Assembly: GCF_963678635.1 (NCBI RefSeq)
Contig: NC_087068.1
Span: 38,277,649-38,341,648, forward strand
DNA from: Symsagittifera roscoffensis
Lineage: Eukaryota > Xenacoelomorpha > Acoela > Convolutidae
Length of the DNA: 64,000 bases
Direction: 5' to 3'
A program made the translations under genes and the position numbers. Each line of letters starts with the position of its first letter. The first letter of the stretch is position 1. The notes under the pieces were generated by a model. That model was given only the letters and a program-made list of their open reading frames with translations, was not told where the DNA came from and searched no databases. This document shows, one piece after another, positions 20,065 to 35,000 of this stretch.

Positions 20065-23000
20065 CTAAACAGAAAAAAAAACAAATATTATTCAAACGAG
20101 TTTTATGCCAGAGATAAAATTTATTTAAGAACCAAAAATAATTCATAATTTTCTTGGTTTTTTCTTTTTAGTTGAAATAACTTCTCGGTAAACTGATCAA
20201 CTCAGCTACAAATAGTTTTTTCTGATTGTTAAGCTCAAAAAAGTAATCTACGAAAACGAAAAAAAAATACCAACGAAACCTCAAGCAAAACAAAAACAAA
20301 TTGAAATCTTAATTCGTAAAAAAAAACTAGCACTCAGGACAATTTGCGGGAAAAATTCTAATCCCATTGATTCTTAAAATAAAAACGCCGCGATTCTATG
20401 CTTTCCGTTGAAAACTTAAGAAAAATATTCAAACCTGAAGTTGCAGGTATCAACAGTTTCGCAACATGCTCCCGAGAAGACGGAACATTGCCGCCTTGTA
20501 GTTTTAAAGCTCGTTATGGTCTAGTCAAGATAAACTGTAAGGACAACACATTGATAAAAAAGCGCTAAAATGGAATCAGAATATTCCAGCATTACTACAA
20601 CAGTTGTGAAAACATTTCAAATGAAAAAGCAACCAAACACGCGTTTAGTGCGTTTTTTTTGTTTATTGGATCTACATTTTAAGCTTGAATAAAAAATCAT
20701 TCAGATTACGCAGCTGAAACTGCATTTTAAACTGACGGTAGTTCAATTCGATCGACGTTTTTAATTCACCTTGTAAAGTGATGAGCAATAATTCATGAAC
20801 AGTGAAAAACTGAAACAATAACAAAACAACAGAAAAGAAAAACTGATTATGAAAACAGAAAAATGGCGCTGACGCTTTTGATTTTAAATTCTAGCAAACT
20901 AGCAAGTCAATGTTGATTAGTTGAAGCTATGGCGAATTTTTTTATTTGATCGCTATCATTTAAGTTGCAAACAACTTCTCGCCGATCGGAAGCAACTAGA
21001 ATAATGAAAACATACTTTCTCAATATGAAAAAAAAAGAAATTCAAGGAATCAGTTACGAAGAGCCGCAAGAATATTGGAAATGTGTTAAAAGAAAAGAAT
21101 TCAAGGAAAACCAAGAAAAAAAGTGACTGAAAAGAAAATTTACTTACAATTTAAAACATTTTCATCTTTCTAATTTCAAAGAAAACAAATCACTTTCAAG
21201 TTCATTCAAATACACAGAGGCGAAGCAGAGCTTCGCACCACTTGCGATAAAAAACAACCATGAGAAAAAAGCCAAAAAAATTTTGAAAAAACTAGGTTAA
21301 CCAAAATTTTCTAATGTCTCGATGAAGGCCACTTAGGGGTCAGCTAAATCTGGAGGTTCGTATTTGATATTTTTTGAATATGTTATACTGAAGCGCGACG
21401 AAATGCTTAATTTCAAAACTTCGCCCAAAACTTGAGTTGTTTCTCTACTAAAATAAGTGAAAAGAGTGAAAAATTCGGAGATTTTGGAAATTTCCCAAAA
21501 TCATAACCTTTCTCTTACAAAAAAAATTAAGGAGAAGCTTCTTCTGCGGCAAAAAATTGCCCTACTCCTTCTTCCGATTGAAAATTTCATCTCAGATTCG
21601 ATAGCATAGTTTTTAAGCCAATTCAAAAAGCTTATAAAAACAAGAAGTTCAAACAAGAACTTTTTTCTACTTAAAGCAGGTCGTGGCCGGTAAAGTAGAG
21701 GAAAATACTAAAATCTCGATTGAGCACTTCACCCTAGATTTGGCGCGGTAATTTAAGAGTAGCGTAAAAAAACTTCCAAAAATAGTCAAAGTATCAAAAC
21801 TTTGACTCGTTTTAGGTCATAACCTTTTTCTTAAAAAAAACTGGTCGTAACAAATTATAAAAGTAAGCTTCGAATATTCTCTTGGGTCGCTCAAACCTAT
21901 GATATCAGACTTGGCGAGATATTTATCAAGAAAAGTAGAAAAAAAGGCCACCAAATCATTAATTTGACATTTCCGAGCTTTTTATTCGAAAAATTGGGCG
22001 TAGCCGCTTATGCAGAAGAGACTCTTCAAACCTGTAACTTCGATTGAACCTTAACACTCAGACTTTCCGATATCCGGATTTTTTTTCTGCTTAAAACAGG
22101 TCGAGGCTGGTAAAGTAGAGAAGATTCCCAAAATCTCGATTGTGCAGTTCACCTGATATTTGGCACGGTAATTTTCGAGTAGCATAAAAAAAACTTCTAA
22201 AAACGCTCAAAGTATTGTTCAGAAAAAAACTGAGCGTAGCCGTTTAAGCAGAAGAGATTCATCCAATTTGTTATTTCGATTGAACTCAAAAACTCAGCTT
22301 TGGCATCGTAGATCTCGAGAAAACTCAAAAACTTTCAAAAAAAGGTTAAAAATCCAAAATTTGACTTTTCAGAGGGCAATAACTGTTTGTGTCAAGAATA
22401 ATTTGGGCGTCGTCGCGTATACAAAGGAGCTTCCCACAACCCGTTCTTCGTTTTGAATCCAAAATCTCAGATATGGAAAGGTAACTGTCGTTAAATTTCA
22501 TAGAAATTACAACGCTCAAAAAAAAAACAATAATTTTTCGAGGACGATAAAAATTTGTTTAAAAAATGGCCACTAATGCAGGGGAGCTTTGAACTTCCCG
22601 TTATCTCCATTGAACCCACAACCTCAGGTTTAGGAGGGATGATTTAAAAAATGAAAATATTGAATATTTCGAAGGCCAAAATCTTGTGTAAAAGAAGTTT
22701 GAGCGTAGCCGCTTGTGGAGGGGGCGATTTTCTATTTTTTTCTTTTCAGTGAAACCAATATCTCAGATTTGGCAGGTTAGTTTCTGATTAAAACAAAAAA
22801 CCAAAAAAATGGTCAAAAATTATCCCCACAGACTTTTTCGAAGGCTGTAGACAAAGGTGTAAGGCAAAAAGGTACCAGAAGAGTATGCATACACTTTCTA
22901 TGGATACACCTTTCTGAAAATCTACAGGTTTCTGAAAAAAAGAAAAACTTTTTGCAAAAAAGTGATATAAACTTCAAAATACCTCAAAAAATAAATATAA

Positions 23001-26000
23001 AAAACCAAATCCAATACAGTTTAATAATACCTGTTTTTGTCGTACACGAAAACTAGACAAGCAAGCCATGCAGGCATTATAATTTCTAATTAATAACTGA
23101 AAAAATTTACGAAGCGGAAACAAGGCCGACCATCTTTGAGCAGACACCAGTTGAGTCGAGAAAAAAACTGACTTTGTAAATCTGCCTTGAAACTTTAACC
23201 ACCCAGTAATCAATTTGAATTTTTATAAAAATAAGCATTTTCAAGAACGTGAGAATTTTCAGGACATTGAGCATCTCATAGCAGCATCATATGAATCACT
23301 GATTTTATTCTCATATCAAATCTAGATAAACTACAGAAACAACAAAAAAAACTAATGAGAATAATCGCCAGTAAAAGAAAGTTCGATGAAGTAAGATCGA
23401 CAAGACGAAAATACCAAGTTTACTCAACCTATGAGCTACATAGATATAAGTCTTCTAACAGATATAAATACTAACAACAGTCATAAGAAAAAAAACATAC
23501 AAGCAAAGAAGTGAATAATTTCATAACATCAAAAGAAATAAGTAAGCATCTTAGTGACACACGGATTAGAACAATACACACGCGATCTGTAATGAATAGA
23601 TTTATTTCAAAAAAAATAAGTGAGCTAATTAGACTTCTTTTCAATAAGATTGTCAAAATACATTATAAGATTTAATAAAGATAAGGCAATGACCAGCAAT
23701 TAAACTAGACAGTTTTGGAGACCTATATCAACATGATACTGATTTCTGTGCAAATGTTTTTGGTAAGCGCTGGGTTGAATTTTATTTTTTTGCTTAAGTA
23801 ACTTGTTTGTTTCCTATTAAGAAATCATTTTAAAAAATCCTTGGTCTTTATGGTTTAGTCAAAAAGATTAAAAACAGTCAAAAAATCAAAACTTTGACTT
23901 CACCGAGGGTCATTACTTTTTGTTTAAAAAACTAAGGCGTAACTGCTTACACAGGGGAGCTTTCTTCAATCGGTTTTACCCATTGAAACCAAAATCTCAG
24001 ATTCCAGAGAGAGGAGTTTTTGAGAAAAAGTTAATCCAAAAATATGGTTCAAAACTTTTCAGAAAATGGTAAAAAAATCGAAACTTTTCTGAGGGCCATA
24101 ACTTTTTAAGTAAAAACAATTGGGCGTGCTGCTTAATCAGGGGAGCTTAACACAACCTGTTTAACCCATTGAAACCAAAATTTCAATTTCGGGAACGTTG
24201 TTTTTGAGAAAAAGTCAAAAATCCAAAAATATGGGTCAAAAACTCAGCCCACACACTTTTTCGAAGTCAAGGTAAGAGGCAAGGTAAAAAGAGAATTACA
24301 CAGGCGAACAGAATAGTTGGCGGACTTCCCACTGGTACCCAGTTTGAAAATAGGCATTGTCATTTTTGAGAAAACCTAACCTTTTGAGAAAAAAATTCTC
24401 ACAGCGTCTCAAAAAAAACCCGATACCAAAAATTTTCATAATATCTGTTTTCATCACACGTGAATTTAAAACCTCTTTCATTTCACTGACCTTTTTTCGC
24501 TTAAATGAAATAAACTATTAAAGCATAACTTTTCCAAGAAAACTCATAAATTAATTCAAGTTTGTAAATTTTATTTTTCTTGTCTTAAAAAATCTTAGAA
24601 ACAAATTGAGTCATAAAAGTAGAACAAAATCGGACACTGGATGAGCAATAATTCATGAACAGTGAAAAACTGAAACAATAACAAAACAACAGAAAAGAAA
24701 AACTGATTATGAAAACAGAAAAATGGCGCTGACGCTTTTGATTTTAAATTCTAGCAAACTAGCAAGTCAATGTTGATTAGTTGAAGCTATGGCGAATTTT
24801 TTTATTTGATCGCTATCATTTAAGTTGCAAACAACTTCTCGCCGATCGGAAGCAACTAGAATAATGAAAACATACTTTCTCAATATGAAAAAAAAGAAAT
24901 TCAAGGAATCAGTTACGAAGAGCCGCAAGAATATTGGAAATGTGTTAAAAGAAAAGAATTCAAGGAAAACCAAGAAAAAAAGTGACTGAAAAGAAAATTT
25001 ACTTACAATTTAAAACATTTTCATCTTTCTAATTTCAAAGAAAACAAATCACTTTCAAGTTCATTCAAATACACAGAGGCGAAGCAGAGCTTCGCACCAC
25101 TTGCGATAAAAAACAACCATGAGAAAAAAGCCAAAAAAATGTTGAAAAAACTAGGTTAACCAAAATTTTCTAATATCTCGATGAAGGCCACTTAGGGGTC
25201 AGCTAAATCTGGAGGTTCGTATTTGATATTTTTTGAATATGTTATACTGAAGCGCGACGAAATGCTTAATTTCAAAACTTCGCCCAAAACTTGAGTTGTT
25301 TCTCTACTAAAATAAGTGAAAAGAGTGAAAAATTCGGAGATTTTGGAAATTTCCAAAATCATAACCTTTCTCTTACAAAAAAAATTAAGGAGAAGCTTCT
25401 TCTGCGGTAAAAAATTGCCCTACTCCTTCCGATTGAAAATTTCATCTCAGATTCGATAGCATAGTTTTTAAGCCAATTCAAAAAGCTTATAAAAACAAGA
25501 AGTTCAAACAAGAACTTTTTTCTACTTAAAGCAGGTCGTGGCCGGTAAAGTAGAGGAAAATACTAAAATCTCGATTGAGCACTTCACCCTAGATTTGGCG
25601 CGGTAATTTAAGAGTAGCGTAAAAAAACTTCCAAAAATAGTCAAAGTATCAAAACTTTGACTCGTTTTAGGTCATAACCTTTTTCTTAAAAAAAACTGGT
25701 CGTAACAAATTATAAAAGTAAGCTTCGAATATTCTCTTGGGTCGCTCAAACCTATGATATCAGACTTGGCGAGATATTTATCAAGAAAAGTAGAAAAAAA
25801 GGCCACCAAATCATTAATTTGACATTTCCGAGCTTTTTACTCAAAAAATTGGGCGTAGCCGCTTATGCAGAAGAGACTCTTCAAACCTGTAACTTCGATT
25901 GAACCTTAACACTCAGACTTTCCGATATCCGGATTTTTTTTCTGCTTAAAACAGGTCGAGGCTGGTAAAGTAGAGAAGATTCCCAAAATCTCGATTGTGC

Positions 26001-29000
26001 AGTTCACCTGATATTTGGCACGGTAATTTTCGAGTAGCATAAAAAAAACTTCTAAAAACGCTCAAAGTATTGTTCAGAAAAAAACTGAGCGTAGCCGTTT
26101 AAGCAGAAGAGATTCATCCAATTTGTTATTTCGATTGAACTCAAAAACTCAGCTTTGGCATCGTAGATCTCGAGAAAACTCAAAAACTTTCAAAAAAAGG
26201 TTAAAAAATCCAAAATTTGACTTTTCAGAGGGCAATAACTGTTTGTGTCAAGAATAATTTGGGCGTCGTCGCGTATACAAAGGAGCTTCCCACAACCCGT
26301 TCTTCGTTTTGAATCCAAAATCTCAGATATGGAAAGGTAACTGTCGTTAAATTTCATAGAAATTACAACGCTCAAAAAAAAACAATAATTTTTCGAGGAC
26401 GATAAAAATTTGTTTAAAAAATGGCCACTAATGCAGGGGAGCTTTGAACTTCCCGTTATCTCCATTGAACCCACAACCTCAGGTTTAGGAGGGATGATTT
26501 AAAAAATGAAAATATTGAATATTTCGAAGGCCAAAATCTTGTGTAAAAGAAGTTTGAGCGTAGCCGCTTGTGGAGGGGGCGATTTTCTATTTTTTTCTTT
26601 TCAGTGAAACCAATATCTCAGATTTGGCAGGTTAGTTTCTGATTAAAACAAAAAACCAAAAAAATGGTCAAAAATTATCCCCACAGACTTTTTCGAAGGC
26701 TGTAGACAAAGGTGTAAGGCAAAAAGATACCAGAAGAGTATGCATACACTTTCTATGGATACACCTTTCTGAAAATCTACAGGTTTCTGAAAAAAAGAAA
26801 AACTTTTTGCAAAAAAGTGATATAAACTTCAAAATACCTCAAAAAATAAATATAAAAAACCAAATCCAATACAGTTTAATAATACCTGTTTTTGTCGTAC
26901 ACGAAAACTAGACAAGCAAGCCATGCAGGCATTATAATTTCTAATTAATAACTGAAAAAATTTACGAAGCGGAAACAAGGCCGACCATCTTTGAGCAGAC
27001 ACCAGTTGAGTCGAGAAAAAAACTGACTTTGTAAATCTGCCTTGAAACTTTAACCACCCAGTAATCAATTTGAATTTTTATAAAAATAAGCATTTTCAAG
27101 AACGTGAGAATTTTCAGGACATTGAGCATCTCATAGCAGCATCATATGAATCACTGATTTTATTCTCATATCAAATCTAGATAAACTACAGAAACAACAA
27201 AAAAAACTAATGAGAATAATCGCCAGTAAAAGAAAGTTCGATGAAGTAAGATCGACAAGACGAAAATACCAAGTTTACTCAACCTATGAGCTACATAGAT
27301 ATAAGTCTTCTAACAGATATAAATACTAACAACAGTCATAAGAAAAAAAACATACAAGCAAAGAAGTGAATAATTTCATAACATCAAAAGAAATAAGTAA
27401 GCATCTTAGTGACACACGGATTAGAACAATACACACGCGATCTGTAATGAATAGATTTATTTCAAAAAAATAAGTGAGCTAATTAGACTTCTTTTCAATA
27501 AGATTGTCAAAATACATTATAAGATTTAATAAAGATAAGGCAATGACCAGCAATTAAACTAGACAGTTTTGGAGACCTATATCAACATGATACTGATTTC
27601 TGTGCAAATGTTTTTGGTAAGCGCTGGGTTGAATTTTATTTTTTTGGTTAAGTAACTTGTTTGTTTCCTATTAAGAAATCATTTTAAAAAATCCTTGGTC
27701 TTTATGGTTTAGTCAAAAAGATTAAAAACAGTCAAAAAATCAAAACTTTGACTTCACCGAGGGTCATTACTTTTTGTTTAAAAAACTAAGGCGTAACTGC
27801 TTACACAGGGGAGCTTTCTTCAATCGGTTTTACCCATTGAAACCAAAATCTCAGATTCCAGAGAGAGGAGTTTTTGAGAAAAAGTTAATCCAAAAATATG
27901 GTTCAAAACTTTTCAGAAAATGGTAAAAAAATCGAAACTTTTCTGAGGGCCATAACTTTTTAAGTAAAAACAATTGGGCGTGCTGCTTAATCAGGGGAGC
28001 TTAACACAACCTGTTTAACCCATTGAAACCAAAATCTCAATTTCGGGAACGTTGTTTTTGAGAAAAAGTCAAAAATCCAAAAATATGGGTCAAAAACTCA
28101 GCCCACACACTTTTTCGAAGTCAAGGTAAGAGGCAAGGTAAAAAGAGAATTACACAGGCAAACAGAATAGTTGGCGGACTTCCCACTGGTACCCAGTTTG
28201 AAAATAGGCATTGTCATTTTTGAGAAAACCTAACCTTTTGAGAAAAAAATTCTCACAGCGTCTCAAAAAAAACCCGATACCAAAAATTTTCATAATATCT
28301 GTTTTCATCACACGTGAATTTAAAACCTCTTTCATTTCACTGACCTTTTTTCGCTTAACTGAAATAAACTATTAAAGCATAACTTTTCCAAGAAAACTCA
28401 TAAATTAAATCAAGTTTGTAAATTTTATTTTTCTTGTCTTAAAAAATCTTAGAAACAAATTGAGTCATAAAAGTAGAACAAAATCGGACACTGGATAAAA
28501 AATCGAAAAAACTCTCGAACTGATACAGAAAAGCACATTTGATCAAAGGAAATATATAAAGAATGGATACCAACGTACAATTTGAAGACAAAAGAAAGAT
28601 TCCGAAAACAAATCTTTAATTGGACAAAAATCAAACCAGATGAATGACAAATTCACAAAAACAGAAAAGTATTTCTTAATTAATTAAATACAGCTAAGCT
28701 ATGCAGCACGAATGCAGCAAGTGTATCAGAAAAATTGGCAGACAACAACTCTGAAATTACAACATTCATCTTAAAAGTTTGAACAAACCTATCAAAACAA
28801 GTGTGTAATTTGATAGAACTTTATGCGCACTTGAAACCCGTAGATAAAAAAACGGCTTCTTTTCCACACAAAATAGGCTACAAAAATACAAAAGATGTTG
28901 TCAAATACCTTGATAAAAATAGAAAAAAAAATTGCGATAAGATCCAGTTAACTGCGCCCGGTTGCCGATTGTGAAAAAGTTGTTGAAAACCTTGACAGAA

Positions 29001-32000
29001 ACAGAAAAAAAAAGTTGCTAAAAGATCCAGTTATCTGCACCCGGAGGTCGATGATGAACACAGTCGATTGAGCGAACAAAGGCAACAAGGAATTCAACCA
29101 AACAGGAATTTAAAAAGCGAAGGAAAAACATAAGAGCGTTCGCGATGTTGATTTGAACGTATAAAAAAAATTATGCAAAAGTTCAATCACTCCAATATAA
29201 TATCAAAAAAAATTAAAGAAAAACATATGTAAATAAGTCGATGAATACAAAGCCGACGCTACAGCGCCAGAAGTTTACCGAAGATCGTCGTCACAGAAAA
29301 TGTTCTTACCAGAACTCCTATTAAGCGCCCAAGGCATGCCCAAACTACAACTATACTAACCGTGCTGCCTGTTACCTCCGCAGTTGATATTATTATAGTG
29401 ATAACCATTTCGTCTATTTTTGAACCAGGTTCTTTCGAGGAAACGAACCAGTACCCGGTAGCAACACCTTTGCTAATCACAAGGTCAAAAACTATATCTT
29501 TTCAACAATTATCTAGTACGGTCTTGGGTAAAAAAGAAGATTAAAATCAGTTGTTTCGTGAGTAAACAAAAACAGTATAAAATGATGATAGCCGGTTGCC
29601 GCGCAAGTATCACAGATGTTCCGACCATATTGTTAAAAACCTACCAAGTTTTTTTTTCAAAATGCGACGTTTTTTGTTTTTGTTGAGATGATAGAATCTA
29701 AACGAAAGCCTAAAAACTTGATAGTAAAAGTAAATTATGTACATTTGACAACAGTTTTCTGGGACAAATGAAAAAAAAAATTTTAAATCAAAAAATTTTT
29801 TCCGATTTTCTTTAAATTTTATTCCTAAGAAGGCGCTAAAAGAAATTTCGATAAATATTTTGCTTGGCTGAAGTAAAAGTTAGATTTTTCAGTGGATCTA
29901 AAAACTGACAATTAAAAGCCTTTAACAAATAATACAAAAAAATATGCGCTCAAAATTAGACGAAAAATAAAAAATTTTAAACCGGTTTTTCTCGACGTTG
30001 TTGAAAATTTGTTATGTCGTTCAGATCACGATTGAAAGTGCTTTGATATGATATACCAATCAACGTTGATTTTTTGTGGTACCAGATTTTGCGTGGAAAA
30101 AAAACTCAACGAGACATTGGAATAGAGAAGGCAAAGCCGTTAAAAGATTTTCTAAGCGTACATTTTAGTGTTAAGCAACAGCGGCGGATCGAACCAAATA
30201 TCTGAGGCAACCTAGTCAACAACTTACCATATACCAAACACACACGCCTTAAAACTTTTTAACTTCACGCAGGCTTTCTATTATGCACCAGGGGTATTAT
30301 CGCGCCTTAATGAAGTGGATAAAACTCATGCTTTAAAGCCAAATATAATTTGAGGTGAACGCATAGACTATAACTGAAAACAAAAAAATAACACGTAAAA
30401 CATACTTTGGTTGGTAAAAAGTGAACTGATCTTATAACACAAGCGTTCTATGGGTAAAAAACTCAAATTTTCGAAGGTCCTCTCATTTCAGTTTAAATTC
30501 TTGGTTATTGTTCCGACTTTCGATACGAAAGTAACGGAATATTTGTGCTCGGGTTGGGTTTTTTCTTCAGACAAATTTCGATTTTTAACTAGCCATTTTT
30601 GACTGATTTTTTACATCATTCGAAAGGTATTGTTGTCATGAGCTCAAACTTGAAAAGTTATTTCACCTGTGATCATTTTTCGTTAAGTTATGGGGGTTTA
30701 AAGATTGCCATTTTGGGACAATTAACTAGCGATATAATTCAAGCTATTTACGGTTAACGGAAGCTTAATTGCCAAAATTGATTTGTTACAAGGAGCGAAA
30801 TCTATCCTTTTGCCTTTTGTACTTTATATGGCGTGTGGGGGGATGATTTTCATTAAAAATTTTTTAAAAAAAACGATTTTCATTTTGTTTTATTACGTTT
30901 AATTTTTTAATGTTATTACTGCTCCATAAACCTTAAAAGGCATTCCGAACATTCAGGGATTCGCCCTGATACGAGCAGTCTTGTTCTGTTTTACATATCA
31001 TTTGCATTATGTCATTCCGTTTCGATATGATTGGATTACACAAGTCGCAAATAATTTGACAGGCCGAAGTACTAGATTGCACAAACTGAGTTTTAAGTTT
31101 CCAATTCAGCAACTAAACGCTAGCAACTTACATGCAAAGCCACAATATAAAATACTTTTTAGAGCTGAACAACTTTAGGACCAATTTGAATTTTTTGCTC
31201 TCCGGAAAAACTCAGAAGCTTTTCCGATCTATGATCACGTAGATAACCATTACTATCACCTTTCAACTTGCACAACTGATCGTATTGCAGCTGATCAATT
31301 GTGGCCTTGTCTCCTTCTGGTAAATCATGTAGATTCATTGTGGTGTCCAACTTCCGCATATCCAAATCAGATTCTTCGCCTCCCAACAAAAGCTAAAATG
31401 ATGTGAATTTTCGCCTGAGAAAAATAAGTTTTCCCATTGCAATCATAACTTCCACATGGGATCTCTATATGTGTTTTGTTATGGTCAAATTTAATGAAGC
31501 AATCACAAAATGAGCCTTTAAAAAATATGCCCTCGCATGATTTTGAAAACTTTTTATGTCAGCAAAACTTAAACAAAATACCAAATGGAACTAAAATTTG
31601 AGTTGAGCTAAAACATGCGATATATTAATGAACTTCCAATTGATAAGATAACTTTTTCATGGCTCACCCTTTTCCACCATAGAGGCTTTAATTTTTCCAG
31701 ATAAATAATTAGCAGTCGTTTTTTCGGTTCGAAATTCCAGTAACTACTCGAACAGTTAACATTGTCAAATAATTCTCCAGCCACATACTCTTCATTTTCT
31801 TCACTGGAAGTTTCAGTACACTTACATATTTTCACATTCAAAGACTTCGCTAAAATTTCAACTTTCAATTGTTTCCGATTTGAAATACAATCAGGAAGTT
31901 TAAGCTTCACTTCTACATCCTCTTGCGACTGTGACCATTTGTATAATTTAGTTTCGGAGCCATTGAAGGTGTCGCTATCTTGAAGAGGGATGATTCCCGG

Positions 32001-35000
32001 TGCTTCAGACTCTGCGCTGATGTTCAAATTTTCTGTTCCGATATGTGTTGTCGCCGAATTTTCTTGTTGTTTCCCTTCATCACCAGAAATCTGAACTAAT
32101 TCAATTTGTCTATTGGAAACTTCACTGGAGAGTTTTGAATGTACACTTGGTTCGCTCTCTAGACTGTAGTTTGTATTTGTTGCTGCTTTGATTTGCTGTC
32201 TGTGTTCTGATTCTACTTCGTTTTCAGTAGTACAAACTTCTTCCGATTGAAGTTCACATTCTTTGGTAGCTAAAATATATCCAAAAAAATAATGCAATGT
32301 AGTTGTTAACGGTGTTATTTTCGAAGTTTTTCGACACCGGCGAACTTTATCCGGATCAGCAACCCAAGCCGCTATTTTGCATCACCCAAAGTATAGATAA
32401 TCCCTTACCTTGAAAATCAGGACAAAAAGCATTTCAATTGCTCGTGCTTCAAAAATACATGAGCCAAATAGGACTTGAAGCCGGTTTTAAAAAGGGCGGA
32501 TACATGGTTCTCTAATTATGAAATAACAAAACAAATCTATTATACATTACCAAAATAACAAAATCAGGGACGAATCTAGGACTAGGATTTTTGTGAGTGG
32601 GGTCGAATTTGTGATAAACTTATAAAACACAATGCTGGGGGAAATGAACCCTGAAATGGAGAAAGCTTTACAGGCGATCAATGCAAGCAAATGTCTTGAC
32701 GCATAACCAAAGCAGGCAATTTCAGATGTTATAGAAAAACGGGTGATGAAAGAGGAAAGTATCCAAAACTTGAATCTGAGATGAGTCGAATTCACATCAA
32801 GGTCAATCAACTGAAACGTTATTAGACCACAGATTTACTGAATTTCCGAAACCTTCCACTGGGCCAACCTGGATCATACTTCTATGATACACCAGCGTTC
32901 ATTAACAAACTTCTCAAAGTACGAGTTGAAGCGCATCTTTTGAAAGCGCGTAATCTACTCGGTCATAGTACTTTCGCAAACCCCCAGGAGTAGTAGTGAA
33001 ATTCGTATACAACGAACAAAAATACCGGATCTGGACCAGGACAACTATAGATAATTATTTATTACCGAAATTTCTTAAAAGGAAATCTTAAAAGGAAATC
33101 GACGAACTCAAAGCTATTGCTAAGAAAACAGGGGCACGAATGCAGAATGACATTGCACATGTGAAAAAGAGATTGAGGAACGAACATTTCCTAAACAATC
33201 CAAAGTGGGCACTCTAATGCCATCCTTACTGCACACGCAATTTGCCCTCAACGGAACCCCATTAACGAATCTACTATCCCTGAAGCGGTTCATAAGTAGC
33301 TCCATTTTGTTTGAAGATGACTCTTTGCTGAGTGAATTGAGGGCACGAAAGAGTATCCTTAAGATATCAAGGATTAACCATGGCGCTAATAGAAGAAAAA
33401 CCTAACGCCAAACAGCTATACAGCACATATCCTGAAGGGAGTACTTTTTGCGTCAAAGAAGCCAAAAAGCTATCAACAATGAAGCTGTTGACTGAAAAAA
33501 AAAGATGTACCTCTAACCTGTGATGCTATCTTAAACCATTTAAACATTAGGTCGTATAATAACGATCACAACATAACGATCAACTGGATGCTTTTATTAA
33601 ATACCCCGAGTCACCGTTATATCATATGTCTAACCAAAACTTGCCTTTCAACTGATGATATATACAACTGCTTCAAAGTGTCTGGTTATAGCAACATAAT
33701 TAATTAAACAAGAAACTCTAGAGGTTGAGTGTTATGGTTCATTGCACAGATGAAGTGAAAATTATAGATAAGCTAACATCCGAGATAGATGAGTTTATCA
33801 ATGTTTTGTTGAAATAACAAGAAACAACTTTTCTTCTTGTCGTGGTATAGTCCGAAAAGATCCGTAAGTTCATTTTCCTGGAGAACCTAGAGAAGGAATG
33901 AATTGAATATTCTAACAGCAAAATCATATCTTATGATAGTGTGTGGTGATTTCAACATTGACTTGATGAAAAATAACAAACATTCGGCAAAACATCTGGT
34001 TATCAATGAAACTAGTGGTTTCGATCAGCTTATTAGAGAGCCTAATAGATTTGGAAGTCAAAGTGATACCTTACTCGGTCACAATTTTGAAAGAAACGCG
34101 AATGTAGAAAACATCTGAGTAAAATTTGATCGAACATGCTCAGGTCATTATCCAATATTGCTCACATTTTCGATAATGGAAAGAAGCACCAAATCAACAA
34201 GTTTTAATTTTAGTTATATATCCTTTGTAAAATCAACCATACGAACTAATAAATTTCAATTCCTTTCATCAGACGAGCTCAAAAAAAATTGAATTCGAAC
34301 TCAAATTTGTATCAGATTCAGTCGAAGTCTTTCAAAAGTTAACTAGAAAAACTTGCACCACTTGTCACACCAAGTGACTGATCTTTGGCAATAAAGCCTA
34401 AAAATCGTTGGTTTTCAAATTATATCAAAAATCTCATAACAAAAAGGAATCGAGCATATGGTGGCGAGACCGAAATAACCAAACACCGAGAAATTGATTT
34501 GAAAGCAGTGGGGGTATAATTGTTGTGATAAACTTATTAAATAGCACTAGCTGCTATTTGATAAGTTCATTTCAGAGCGCACTGTTCGGCGAATCGGAGA
34601 CTTACGTGGATACCCCAATGCTAAGGGATTTTAGAGAACCGATTGATGGTACACAGCATTTGAACCGGAAGAACAAAAGATATATTCACTTCATTTACGT
34701 GACGTTGTTGGTTATTAACTCTATCATTATCTTTATTGTCGATACTTCTTCTGGATTTATTTTAAAGATCTAAAGTAGAGACAACTGATTTGATTGTCAT
34801 GGTGCACGGCGATAGTGGACGTGGGCGGTTACCGTCTACCAAGGACTATTATCCTGCGATTGACGAGCTGCTTGATTGTAATCCTGAAGAATTGAATAAG
34901 TTTCTCGCCACTGTCAATAAAAGCAATCTCACTTGTTTATTACGCGAAGCCTTGTCCAGGGTTAAGTCCACTACTTTAATTGTCGATTCGATATCTGCGG

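Larger units (their letters stand above)
20781..24640. repeat. 3.86-kb tandem segmental duplication, copy A
   Basis: Starts at ATGAGCAATAATTCATGAAC and ends at TCGGACACTGG, where copy B begins at once. Contains a GCGAAGC hairpin (21220) and arrays of the ~170-bp satellite-like unit at about 21490-22870 and 23870-24290. No coding sequence. Confidence 0.97.
20065..31259. other. NUDCD3: NUDCD3 intron 3 (11.2 kb)
   Basis: Holds two 3.86-kb tandem copies (20781-28496), a stretch of ~80-bp duplication near 28915-29040 ('AAAAGATCCAGTTA'), and a dispersed repeat (29580-30110) related to 60510-61050. The rest (30150-31150) has no recognised feature. No exon is expected in it. Confidence 0.85.

Noticed and set aside
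22974-23213. 79-codon minus-strand frame present twice (also 26829-27068)
   Set aside because: It recurs only because the 3.86-kb segment is duplicated. No homologous domain, no splice context, and both copies lie in the NUDCD3 intron.
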